Positions 42,729 through 50,993 of a stretch of 64,000 nucleotides of DNA are shown in pieces. Numbering within the stretch: the first letter of the stretch is position 1; each line of letters begins with the position of its first letter. The stretch is from assembly GCF_900167415.1 (NCBI RefSeq), contig NZ_FUWU01000004.1, positions 37,819-101,818 of the forward strand, given 5' to 3'. Under the pieces are notes generated by a model, which was not told the DNA's origin, searched no databases, and saw nothing but the letters and a program-made list of their open reading frames with translations. A program made the position numbers and the translations under genes. The stretch is from Fibrobacter intestinalis. Lineage in GTDB: Bacteria > Fibrobacterota > Fibrobacteria > Fibrobacterales > Fibrobacteraceae.

Positions 42729-44587
42729 TCGGATTCCTATTTGTCCAGATTGTTTTGAACGCCGCCTTAGTCCTCGCCAATCCGGATATCGAAGGCATTT
42801 ACACGTTTCACGCCCAGCTCGTGCCATTTCTTGGAGCGTTGCCGTTCCTCTTCCGCCAAAAAACACGGCGGCATTTTTCAAAATTCCTGTGGTCCTATTG
42901 CCTTGTCGGTTTTTTAGCACTCGCCTTGGACTACATTCTCTATTCTCATGTCGGCCTGATTCAACTTGCCACGGTCTTTGTGCCGTTCCTCTTGTTCGCG
43001 CTTTTCCGCTTTGTTCAATGGAACTGGAAAAGAATTCATGAAAAAGAATCCCTCACCGCTTTGGCTCTCTGCTCTATCGGCTGGGGATTTTACGGATTCG
43101 CCTTTCCGCCTTTGCCTTTGGGTCCGGGGGCTTTTGTATTTCTGGTTCCTTGGTTTATCGTACTTTTGAAAGCGAATTTGCAGACGGCGATTTTCGCCTC
43201 GTTCTGGTCCGGATTTCTGTATAACGTCATCAACTATTACTGGATTTACAACGTGATGAACGTGGGGCCCGCTCTTTTGATTTTAATCGGGCTCGTCCTG
43301 CTCATTTCTTATTTCAGCGTTTACAACGTGATTGCGGCGGTTCTTTTTGTGAAAGCGAGGGAAATCCGGATTCGGAAATTCCCGATTCTTTTAATCCTGT
43401 TCCCGCTCTTTTACGCTGGACTCGAAATGACCCGCAGCATCGGCGACTTCAGTTTTCCATGGAGTCACCTGGGCTACGCTCTTGGCAATCAGTTGCCGCT
43501 TTTGCAAGCGCTTTCCCTCATCGGCGTTTTCGGTTATACCGCCCTGATTATTGCGAGCAACCTTTCTGTAGCGGCGGCCTTTACCGCCCGAAAAAAAATT
43601 CTGTTCGCCGTTCCTTTCGTCTTTTTTGGACTGTTGTGGGCTTACGGTTCCTGCATTCTCTCCAAGCCGGAAGCTTCGCCCTTCTATGTTGCCGACCCGA
43701 AAGAAGCTCCCAAGATCGCCATTGTTCAGCCGAACATTCACCAGACGAACAAATGGAGCAAGGCCTACTACGATTCCGTCGTCTTTAAAACCTGGCAAAT
43801 CGCCGACGACAGCATCGATTGGGAAAAAAACGATGTGGATCTGGTCGTATTCCCGGAAACCGCCATCCCCGATTTTCTCCGGCTGCGGAATCGGGAAAAA
43901 CGCTGGATTCACAAACGGATTCAAAATTCCCGTACAAGCATTTTTATCGGCGCTCTCGATTACGACAAAAACGGCAAAAAACCGCGCCCCGTAAACCTTT
44001 ACAACAGCGGATTTCTTTTTAAGCCGGACGAAAACGATTACACGCGATATATCAAAACGCATCTGGTCCCCTTCAGCGAAAGACTGCCTTTTGACAATGT
44101 ATTCCCGATTCTCAACTATGTGGATGTCGGGCAGGGCAATTTTGTTCCCGGAAAAAGCCGCCCCGTTTTTGAGCCCTATTCCTGGAGTCCATACATCTGC
44201 TACGAAACCATTTACGGAGCCGAAGGACGACGTTCCATCCGAGAGGGATCCCGCCTGATGGTGGACATCACAAACGACGGCTGGTTCGGCAAAAGCACAG
44301 CGGCCGCGCAGCATCTGAATCAGTTGCGCTACCGGGCTATCGAGAACGGATATCCCATTGTGCGCGGAACCAATACCGGCATTTCTGCATTTATTGATCA
44401 ATACGGCAACGAGGATTTGAAAACAGAGCTTTTCACCGAACGCGTTATCACACGCCGCATTCCCCTACGGACAAGAGACACTCTCTACTCCCGCATCGGA
44501 GACGCCGTCGAATACGCCCTGCTCGCTTTTTTCTTTGCCTATTTGCTCGCGGCCATTCTCATTCCGCGGATTCGCCTTAATCGATAA
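42725..44587 (+). CDS. lnt: Apolipoprotein N-acyltransferase
   Basis: Adds the third acyl chain to lipoproteins at the inner membrane. About eight hydrophobic segments in residues 1-310 include the NYYWIYNVMNVG region; the nitrilase domain follows with catalytic Glu in VVFPETAIPDF, the Lys in YIKTHLVPFSERLPF and the Cys in YICYETIYG, all present. A membrane segment near the C-terminus (YALLAFFFAYLLAAILIP) ends it. The 620 residues are somewhat longer than E. coli Lnt, mostly from an extra N-terminal membrane region. It overlaps rsmI. Confidence 0.94.
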   Translation: MIGFLFVQIVLNAALVLANPDIEGIYTFHAQLVPFLGALPFLFRQKTRRHFSKFLWSYCLVGFLALALDYILYSHVGLIQLATVFVPFLLFALFRFVQWNWKRIHEKESLTALALCSIGWGFYGFAFPPLPLGPGAFVFLVPWFIVLLKANLQTAIFASFWSGFLYNVINYYWIYNVMNVGPALLILIGLVLLISYFSVYNVIAAVLFVKAREIRIRKFPILLILFPLFYAGLEMTRSIGDFSFPWSHLGYALGNQLPLLQALSLIGVFGYTALIIASNLSVAAAFTARKKILFAVPFVFFGLLWAYGSCILSKPEASPFYVADPKEAPKIAIVQPNIHQTNKWSKAYYDSVVFKTWQIADDSIDWEKNDVDLVVFPETAIPDFLRLRNREKRWIHKRIQNSRTSIFIGALDYDKNGKKPRPVNLYNSGFLFKPDENDYTRYIKTHLVPFSERLPFDNVFPILNYVDVGQGNFVPGKSRPVFEPYSWSPYICYETIYGAEGRRSIREGSRLMVDITNDGWFGKSTAAAQHLNQLRYRAIENGYPIVRGTNTGISAFIDQYGNEDLKTELFTERVITRRIPLRTRDTLYSRIGDAVEYALLAFFFAYLLAAILIPRIRLNR

Positions 44588-45215
44588 GGGACATTGGCCA
44601 ATGCCCCACCTTGGGACGGACACTTACTTGAGCGCCCTGCAATAAATTTTTTGCCGCTTCGACGACCGCGCCCGTAATCCATTCGTCTTCTTTGCCGAAA
44701 CGGACTTCACAATTTAAAAGCGCAAGCGGGGAATCCACTTTTTCATTTGCCAGATATTCAAACCCTTGAGCAATCAGCTCCGGATCCATTTGCAAGGCGG
44801 TTCGCATCCAGCTTTCATAATACTCTTCGTCGGCAGGTCCGAACAAATTCAAAACATCCTGCAAGGCGACCTTGGGCATTTTTCGCACGCCTTTCGCCAC
44901 TTGCAACACCTGCTTTTGCGGCCACGCGTCTTCCCCATGGCAAAAATCGATAATCGGGGCCAAAAGAATCCATTTTTGTTTTACGGGCCGGTGCTTTACA
45001 GATTTGAGCATTAAAAGCGCCGAAAAATCCATACCGACCAGGACATCCGCATTTTTAACTTCGGAAAGGGAATAGATGTTCTGCAAAGATTGCACTTCTT
45101 TCACATACGGGACAAAGCGATGTTCCGCATCCATATCGGCAACGGTCAATTCATCTTCCCAGATATTCCAATCCGAAGCCAATCCAGAAAGCCACGTCCA
45201 TTTCAACACAAGCAA
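44577..45215 (-). CDS. Alpha/beta-hydrolase-like protein with altered nucleophile
   Basis: A 212-residue protein whose start MLVLKWTWLSGLASDWNIWEDEL recalls the HG-motif region of BioH-type hydrolases and whose end VSVRPKVGHWPMSLID carries a histidine in a typical position. The nucleophile elbow ADVLVGMDFSALLMLK reads GMDFS, with Asp where Ser is expected, so catalysis may be lost or use Asp. The substrate is unknown; it is not next to biotin genes. It is convergent with lnt, overlapping its end by 11 bases. Confidence 0.5.
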   Translation of the reverse strand: MLVLKWTWLSGLASDWNIWEDELTVADMDAEHRFVPYVKEVQSLQNIYSLSEVKNADVLVGMDFSALLMLKSVKHRPVKQKWILLAPIIDFCHGEDAWPQKQVLQVAKGVRKMPKVALQDVLNLFGPADEEYYESWMRTALQMDPELIAQGFEYLANEKVDSPLALLNCEVRFGKEDEWITGAVVEAAKNLLQGAQVSVRPKVGHWPMSLID

Positions 45216-45299
45216 TCCTCTCTCAAAAAAACAACCATCTGAAATTTCACTTTTGCATTCCAGAGCTATCTAAAAAATATAATCATTGTCCATACAGAC

Positions 45300-45500
45300 A
45301 ACCTCTTTTCAGTAAATATTGGCAACTTCTAAAAATTCATTTTCAAAAGATTGTTGCGTGAGAGTTGTCAGCTGCCAGAGGTTAGTGATTCGTGGCGAGT
45401 GGTAGAGGTTAGCACCCTTCGATAAACTCAGGGTCAGCTGATTGCAGCCCTTCGACAGGCTCAGGGACCGGACCAGTTGGCGAACCAAAATCATTTTTAG
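45300..45500. repeat. Intergenic repeats upstream of the acyltransferase gene
   Basis: The 392 bases between two divergent genes hold no coding sequence. At 45320-45345 a minus-strand TTTGAAAATGAATTTTTAGA stretch resembles one near 2615. From 45415 two CCCTTCGA...CTCAGGG motifs occur (45418-45432 and 45450-45473), the second followed by GACCGGACCAGTTGG. The same CCCTTCGACAGGCTCAGGGA core is at 55479 and 58234. Confidence 0.75.
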
Positions 45501-45607
45501 AGGTGGCCTATGGGAAAAATAAGAATTCTCTCAATCGGTTTACCAAAACAAAGGTTTTTACGGTTTGACGCCCACAGCAAATTGTGGAAAACCTATTTTT
45601 CATTGTG

Positions 45608-46717
45608 ATGCAACTCACAGAACGAATTCCCTGGATTGACGAAAGCAAAGGATTTATCCTTTTACTTGTCTGCCTTTTTCATCTGGAGCAATCTTTTGCG
45701 AATATCCAAATGGGAATGCTTCACTGCTCGGCCTTCCGGATGTCGGCATTCTTTTACCTTTCGGGAATGCTTTTTAGCAATCGCCGTTTCCCTCGTTTTT
45801 TAGAATATCTAAAGCATAAAACAAAAGTTCTGCTTGTTCCCTACATTCTACTGTCCCTTCTCTTTCTCGCGATGGATCCCGTGCTATACCACTTTGCGAA
45901 ATTTTTCCCGCTGTCCCCGAAAATGAGCGTTCTCGGCATACACCCCGATATTCAAAATGTCTGGCAATATATCGGCTGGAATCTGGCCAAAATTTTTGTG
46001 GCGGGAAAATCTTCCGTGGGAGCGGGGCCGCTCTGGTTCGTTTTCAATCTTTACGGTGTGAGCCTGCTGTTTTTTGCCGCGCATAAAATAACGTCCGGCA
46101 AAAAAATGCCGTTACTGCTTTTGGCCGCACTGGGAATGGCCGGAGGCTGGCTGTCGAACCGCTATGCCATCCACCTTCCTTGGGGAATCGAGCGGATTCT
46201 CACGACGTTTTTCTTTTTTGCAATGGGCTATATTTCCAAAGGATTCCTTTTCGCTTTGGGAAATGCAAAAATTTTCCTTTTGGTCGCATCGGCGTTGCTA
46301 TTCGCCGTCCTTTACGCATTCTTTGAAACTCCCGACCCGAATTTCAGCATCATGAACAACGCGCTGGGGAAAAATTTTCTGCCTTTCCTATTCAGCTCGC
46401 TCACGGGAACGTGGGGCATTCTTTCGCTTTTTCTGCTTGCCAATCGTTTTCCCAAAGTTTTTTGCTTTTCCCTTTTCCAAGGGATTTTGCGGAACATTTC
46501 CCGAAACGGGATGATTATTCTGGCCGTTCACTGGTGGATTCTATTGGTTCTCAGAATCGTCTTCAAAAGCGTCTTGGACAAGCCCGGCACCGTTTATTTT
46601 GCGATTCCCATTGTCATCGTCGGCGTAATCTGCGCCATTCCGCTATTCCGCTGTAAATTCTACCGTTTAATAGCCAAAGAAAAAATATCTGTTTCTTCCA
46701 GTTTGTCCATTCGCTAA
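45608..46717 (+). CDS. Acyltransferase family 3 membrane protein
   Basis: A 369-residue integral membrane acyltransferase of the OafA/YrhL type, which acetylates or acylates surface polysaccharides and other envelope molecules. About ten membrane segments, beginning with RIPWIDESKGFILLLVCLFHLEQ; the family His is in LFHLEQ. Other features are the YLSGMLFSNRRFPRF segment and GPLWFVFNLYGVSLLFF. ATG at 45608 is preferred over an upstream GTG. It ends 11 bases before the cotH start, so both genes are likely co-expressed. Confidence 0.85.
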   Translation: MQLTERIPWIDESKGFILLLVCLFHLEQSFANIQMGMLHCSAFRMSAFFYLSGMLFSNRRFPRFLEYLKHKTKVLLVPYILLSLLFLAMDPVLYHFAKFFPLSPKMSVLGIHPDIQNVWQYIGWNLAKIFVAGKSSVGAGPLWFVFNLYGVSLLFFAAHKITSGKKMPLLLLAALGMAGGWLSNRYAIHLPWGIERILTTFFFFAMGYISKGFLFALGNAKIFLLVASALLFAVLYAFFETPDPNFSIMNNALGKNFLPFLFSSLTGTWGILSLFLLANRFPKVFCFSLFQGILRNISRNGMIILAVHWWILLVLRIVFKSVLDKPGTVYFAIPIVIVGVICAIPLFRCKFYRLIAKEKISVSSSLSIR

Positions 46718-46728
46718 GGAGTGCGCCG

Positions 46729-48018
46729 TTGAAAAATCCGTTCAGAAATATGCTTGTCGCCGCTTCTTTTCTTGCGGCCTCTTTGCTTACGGCATGCCTC
46801 TGGAATTTCAATTCCGTTTCCGAACAGGAATTTGAATATCTTCCGCTGGACGACTCCGAATATCCCTACGCCAACTTGCCGCGCCTTGTCATTCAAACCG
46901 AAAACGCCACGAGCATCCGCGACAAAGAAACTCCCGTTAAAGCCAAATTGCAAATTTACGGAAAGAACTCTCCCGAAAGTCGCATTTACGACTTAACCAT
47001 CCGGGGACACGGAAATTCTTCGTGGAGCTTTTCTAAATACAGCTACCGATTGAAATTTGAAAATGCCGTCCCGCTATTCGATATGCCCAAAGACAAGGAT
47101 TGGATTTTAATTTCCAACCACAGAGATAAGAGCCTCGTGCGAAACCGCATTTCTTTTCAGTTGGCGAAATCGCTAGGAGACGAGTATTCCCCTCGTTCGC
47201 AATTCGTGGAAGTATTCGTGAACAAGGACTACCGTGGAATTTATCTGCTGACGGAAAAAATCAAGGTCGCAAAGCACCGCGTCAACATTCCCGATAATGA
47301 AAACGGATTTCTGCTGGAAAAAACGTCGGACGATGACGAAAGCAAATCGCATCCGGCCTTTTTTTCGGACGCGGGCCACCATTTTTTCATTCGACACCCC
47401 TCGCCCATCTCCGACAGCGCATTCCGTCTCGTCAAAAATCAAATCCATTCTTTTGAGTTTTTCTGGCAAAACGAAAACCCAAAAACGCTGGAATCCATCT
47501 CCCATTGGATAGATTTGGAGGATCTTATCCGCTACTACCTCATTCAGGAATTTTCCAAAAATCAGGACGGCTATTTTCACAAAAGCATTTTCATTGTCTG
47601 GAAAAAAGGATTCCCTTTGCAAATGGGGCCTGTCTGGGATTTCGATTTGGCCTACGGCATCGGGCTCAAGCATCAAATTTCACCCGAAAACTGGCCCACA
47701 GGAAACAACGGATGGTTTTCCCTTTTGTTCCAAAATCCGGAGATTTTACAAAAAGTACAGGAATACTGGCAAAATCACCATTCCGCATTTGAAGCAGTTA
47801 TCGATTCTGTCGATTCCACGGTCAAATACTTGACCCCAGCCGCCAAAAACGAATACAAGCGTTGGCCGATTCTAGGCGAAAAATTCTGGATATTCGTCGA
47901 ATCCTTTAAACGCTACGAAGATACGGCGGATTCCCTTAAAGACTGGATTCGAGAGCGGATTGCATGGCTGGATGCAGAACTACTTTCCCCGCCTTCCGAG
48001 TCTGCGGCATATCAATGA
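46729..48018 (+). CDS. CotH kinase family lipoprotein
   Basis: A 429-residue predicted lipoprotein, signal peptide ending LLTAC (Cys near 23). The CotH protein-kinase-like domain covers about 80-360: RGHGNSSWSFSKYSYRLKF, LISNHRDKSLVRNRI, VFVNKDYRGIYLLTEKIK, and MGPVWDFDLAYG with the conserved Asp. CotH in Bacillus phosphorylates spore-coat proteins; the target here is unknown. It starts at TTG 46729, with AAGGAG eight bases upstream. Its 3' end overlaps the convergent nrdG by 83 bases. Confidence 0.85.
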   Translation: MKNPFRNMLVAASFLAASLLTACLWNFNSVSEQEFEYLPLDDSEYPYANLPRLVIQTENATSIRDKETPVKAKLQIYGKNSPESRIYDLTIRGHGNSSWSFSKYSYRLKFENAVPLFDMPKDKDWILISNHRDKSLVRNRISFQLAKSLGDEYSPRSQFVEVFVNKDYRGIYLLTEKIKVAKHRVNIPDNENGFLLEKTSDDDESKSHPAFFSDAGHHFFIRHPSPISDSAFRLVKNQIHSFEFFWQNENPKTLESISHWIDLEDLIRYYLIQEFSKNQDGYFHKSIFIVWKKGFPLQMGPVWDFDLAYGIGLKHQISPENWPTGNNGWFSLLFQNPEILQKVQEYWQNHHSAFEAVIDSVDSTVKYLTPAAKNEYKRWPILGEKFWIFVESFKRYEDTADSLKDWIRERIAWLDAELLSPPSESAAYQ

Positions 48019-48484
48019 TTCGCTGATTTTCAGATCCGCGAAAGCGCAAAGCGATATTCCTTTTCGCAGCCATAAACGGGCCATCGACCAGAACGGCAAT
48101 CGAGTCCAGAATCTCATCGGTATAAGGCGTATATCTTTTTCCGCCGGGAATCAAATCCCGGTCATAGACGTAGCCGGAAAACATCCAGATATTTTTTTGC
48201 GGCAACTCTTTCCGAATGCGGCGCACCAATTGGACGAGGGTTTCCTGATTGGACGGTTCAAAAGGTTCCCCGCCGAGAATCGTGATGCCCTCGTAAAAAT
48301 CCTTGCGCAATTCATTTAAAATCAGGTTCTCGATTTTCTCGTCGTATGGGACGCCAAAATGAAAATCCCACGTCTGCGAATTGAAGCATTCCGGACAATG
48401 GATTGTGCAGCCGGAAACAAACAGCGAAATGCGAATGCCCGTCCCATTGGCACAATCCGAATTGTAAATCTGGCCAACGTGCAT
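47936..48484 (-). CDS. nrdG: Anaerobic ribonucleotide reductase activating protein NrdG
   Basis: Radical-SAM activase that installs the glycyl radical on NrdD. The cluster motif is CTIHCPEC (CX3CX2C) near residue 26, preceded by ISLFVSGC and followed by the ITILGGEPFEP glycine motif and IWMFSGYVYD. The 182 residues are slightly longer than usual at the C-terminus. ATG at 48484 overlaps the nrdD TAA (TAATG). The 3' end overlaps cotH on the opposite strand. Confidence 0.93.
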   Translation of the reverse strand: MHVGQIYNSDCANGTGIRISLFVSGCTIHCPECFNSQTWDFHFGVPYDEKIENLILNELRKDFYEGITILGGEPFEPSNQETLVQLVRRIRKELPQKNIWMFSGYVYDRDLIPGGKRYTPYTDEILDSIAVLVDGPFMAAKRNIALRFRGSENQRIIDMPQTRKAGKVVLHPAMQSALESSL

Positions 48485-50793
48485 TAGCGGGCGACCGAAT
48501 TGACTTTTTCGGAAGAATCCGCCGCGATAGTTCCGATGCCGACGTGCAAAACGCGATCCGCAATTTCGGCCGTGCGACCCTGGTTCCAGTATTGCGTGCC
48601 GATATAGCCGCAAGTCCTGCGCGCCACGTGCATCTTGATCTGATCGCGGTTTCCGCAATTCGGGCATTCCCAGACCTGCTTTCCCGTCGAATCCTTGACC
48701 ACCCGAATTTCACCCGTGTAGCCGCAGACGTCGCAAAGGTCCGACTTGGTATTCAATTCCGCATACAGAATGGAATTGTAAATATGCTTCATGATCGAAA
48801 GCACCGCCGGGATATTGTTCTGCATATTCGGCACTTCCACATAACTGATGGCGCCGCCCGGAGAAAGCCTCTGGAATTCCGCTTCCTTGGAAAGCTTGGA
48901 GAACGCGTCGATTTCTTCGGTCACGTGGATGTGATAACTGTTCGTGATGTAGTTCTTGTCCGTGACATGGGGAATCTTGCCGAAACGCTTTTGCAAGGCT
49001 TTCGCGAACTTGTAAGTCGTACTTTCGAGAGGCGTCCCATAGACGGAATAGTCGATATTTTCTGCCGCTTTCCAAGCCGCGCAAGAATCGTTCAGAAGCT
49101 GCATCACTTTTAACCCGAAAGCTTCGCCCTCCGGACTCGTGTGCGAAACGCCTTTCATATAATAAACGCATTCCGCAAGACCCGCATAACCGAGCGAAAT
49201 GGTGGAATAGCCGTCGAAAAGCAGGCGATCGATGACTTCGCCCGACTTCAGCCGAGCAAGAGCGCCGTCCTGCCAAAGAATCGGAGCGACATCCGAAGGC
49301 GTGCCCAGCAAGCGTTCATGGCGCAAGCGCAACGCCCTGTGGCAAAGCTCCAACCGGGATTTCATGATTTCCCAGAATTTTTGTTCATCGCCACCCGAAG
49401 AACAGGCCGCATCCACCAAATTGATGGTCACAACTCCCTGATTGAAGCGCCCGTAATACCGATGCTTTCCCTCTACATAATTTTGGGCATTGCTGAGATT
49501 TCCCTTGCCCGCATCCGTAAAGCGATCCGGCGTCAGAAAAGAACGGCAACCCATGCACGGGTAGCAATCCCCTTTCAAGGAAAGCGCCACTTTTTCGGAA
49601 ATGTAATCCGGAACCATCCGGCGAGCAGTACATTCGGCAGCCAGTTTGGTCAAGTAAAAATACGGCGTTCCTTCTTCCATATTGTCGTCTTGCAATACGT
49701 AAATCAATTTCGGGAAAGCCGGCGTGATATAAAAACCGAGATTGTCCTTGACTCCCAAAATTCTCTGTTTCAGCATGACTTCGATGATGAGAGCCAAGTC
49801 GTCGCGAATTTGCCCTTCGGGAACTTCGTGCAAGTAAAGGAAGACCGTAACAAAAGGAGCCTGACCATTTGTGGATTGCAGCGTAATCAGCTGATACTGA
49901 ATCGTCTGGCAGCCGGATTCCACTTCTTTGCGGACTTCATCTTCCACGATTTTTTTCAATTTGTCTTCGGCAACGACAACCCCCGCTTCGGCAAACTCTT
50001 CACGGAGCCGCTTGGAAATTTTCTGCCGACTGATATCCACATAGCGCGCCAAATGGGACATGGTAATCGTCTGACCGCCATACTGGCTCGAAGCCACCTG
50101 TGCGACAATCTGCGAAGCCACCGTGCAAGCGGTGTTAAAACTTTTGGGCGAATCGATGTGCGTACCGCTGATGCAAGTACCGTTGTCCAGCATATCCCCC
50201 AGATTCACCAGACAGCAGTTGTGCATGTGCTGCGCAAAATAATCCGCATCGTGAAAATGAATCAGGCCGTTCTTATGCGCAGAAACCACATCTTCGGGGA
50301 GCAGGTAACGACCGGTGTAGTAACGGCTCCATTCGCCCGCCATATAGTCGCGCTGCACCGAAAGCACCGTCGGATTCTTGTTGGAGTTTTCCTGCTTGAC
50401 TTCCTCGTTGTCCCGCTCGACGATGCCCGAAATTTTCTGGTCGATATTGCTCATCTTGCGGAGCTCGTTGTGCTTATAACGGTATGTGATATACAAGCGA
50501 GCCACATTATAGCGTCCCGTGGACATCAGGAAATTTTCCACCTTGTCCTGAATTTCTTCCACGGAAAGATCCCGGCTCGCATTGCGCGCATCCTTTTCGA
50601 TGCCGGAAACAATCGTCGCAATCTGTTCCTCGGTCAATTTGTCCGAAAGGATTCCTTCTTCTTGATTCGCTTTCCGAATCGCATTCGCAATTTTTTCCCC
50701 GTCAAAAGCCACGCGTTCACCGGAACGCTTCATGATGTAGAGCTGCTGGGCTTCCACATCCATATTTCCATCTAATCTCTCGTCATAGACCAT
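48484..50793 (-). CDS. nrdD: Anaerobic ribonucleoside-triphosphate reductase NrdD
   Basis: Class III ribonucleotide reductase, making dNTPs under strict anaerobiosis. An N-terminal ATP-cone (IMKRSGERVAFDGEKIANAI, residues 19-110) precedes the glycyl-radical barrel (HDADYFAQHMHNCCLVNLGD, then QTITMSHLARY). The C-terminal zinc site has CDVCGYTGE and CPNCGN, and the glycyl radical motif RRTCGYIG near residue 735. The 769 residues are complete. Two NrdR-like boxes and an intrinsic terminator lie upstream. It is coupled to nrdG. Confidence 0.95.
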   Translation of the reverse strand: MVYDERLDGNMDVEAQQLYIMKRSGERVAFDGEKIANAIRKANQEEGILSDKLTEEQIATIVSGIEKDARNASRDLSVEEIQDKVENFLMSTGRYNVARLYITYRYKHNELRKMSNIDQKISGIVERDNEEVKQENSNKNPTVLSVQRDYMAGEWSRYYTGRYLLPEDVVSAHKNGLIHFHDADYFAQHMHNCCLVNLGDMLDNGTCISGTHIDSPKSFNTACTVASQIVAQVASSQYGGQTITMSHLARYVDISRQKISKRLREEFAEAGVVVAEDKLKKIVEDEVRKEVESGCQTIQYQLITLQSTNGQAPFVTVFLYLHEVPEGQIRDDLALIIEVMLKQRILGVKDNLGFYITPAFPKLIYVLQDDNMEEGTPYFYLTKLAAECTARRMVPDYISEKVALSLKGDCYPCMGCRSFLTPDRFTDAGKGNLSNAQNYVEGKHRYYGRFNQGVVTINLVDAACSSGGDEQKFWEIMKSRLELCHRALRLRHERLLGTPSDVAPILWQDGALARLKSGEVIDRLLFDGYSTISLGYAGLAECVYYMKGVSHTSPEGEAFGLKVMQLLNDSCAAWKAAENIDYSVYGTPLESTTYKFAKALQKRFGKIPHVTDKNYITNSYHIHVTEEIDAFSKLSKEAEFQRLSPGGAISYVEVPNMQNNIPAVLSIMKHIYNSILYAELNTKSDLCDVCGYTGEIRVVKDSTGKQVWECPNCGNRDQIKMHVARRTCGYIGTQYWNQGRTAEIADRVLHVGIGTIAADSSEKVNSVAR

Positions 50794-50830
50794 ATCTCAT
50801 CCTTTGTGATTTGTTGAATTGCATATTAGC

Positions 50831-50859
50831 AAAAAAAACGGACCAGCTGTGCTAGTCCG
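50831..50859 (-). terminator. Intrinsic terminator in the nrdD leader
   Basis: On the minus strand CGGACTAGC pairs with GCTGGTCCG (one T-G pair) around ACA, directly followed by eight T. It sits between the NrdR boxes (50869-50914) and the nrdD start (50793), so transcription started at the boxes must pass it. It may act as an attenuator, or end read-through from tex with nrdD using a closer promoter. Confidence 0.75.
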
Positions 50860-50868
50860 TTCCAAAAT

Positions 50869-50914
50869 CCACAACATATTGTGTTTTCAACAGGTTATCC
50901 ACTACAATATGTGT
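50869..50914 (-). promoter_or_regulatory. Pair of NrdR boxes upstream of nrdD
   Basis: Two 16-base sites, 50869-50884 (CCACAACATATTGTGT) and 50899-50914 (CCACTACAATATGTGT), resemble the NrdR consensus ACACWATATATWGTGT, and their starts are 30 bases apart, close to three helical turns, as is usual for paired NrdR boxes. TTATCCACT between them is one base from a DnaA box. nrdR itself is not in this window. Confidence 0.75.
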
Positions 50915-50947
50915 TTATCCTCACAAAAAGGAGCCTACGTCAAAACA

Positions 50948-50970
50948 GGCGAAAAGAAGCTCTTTTCGCC
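50948..50970 (-). terminator. Stem-loop after tex
   Basis: GGCGAAAAGA pairs perfectly with TCTTTTCGCC around a 3-base loop, 24 bases past the tex stop on the minus strand. The T stretch after it is weak (TGTTTTG), so termination may be partial. Confidence 0.6.
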
Positions 50971-50993
50971 CGAATTTAACCCTATTTTGAAAA

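Noticed and set aside
49141..50775. A 544-codon frame on the plus strand opposite nrdD
   Set aside because: NrdD covers the same DNA with complete family motifs; the antisense frame has shadow-like composition.
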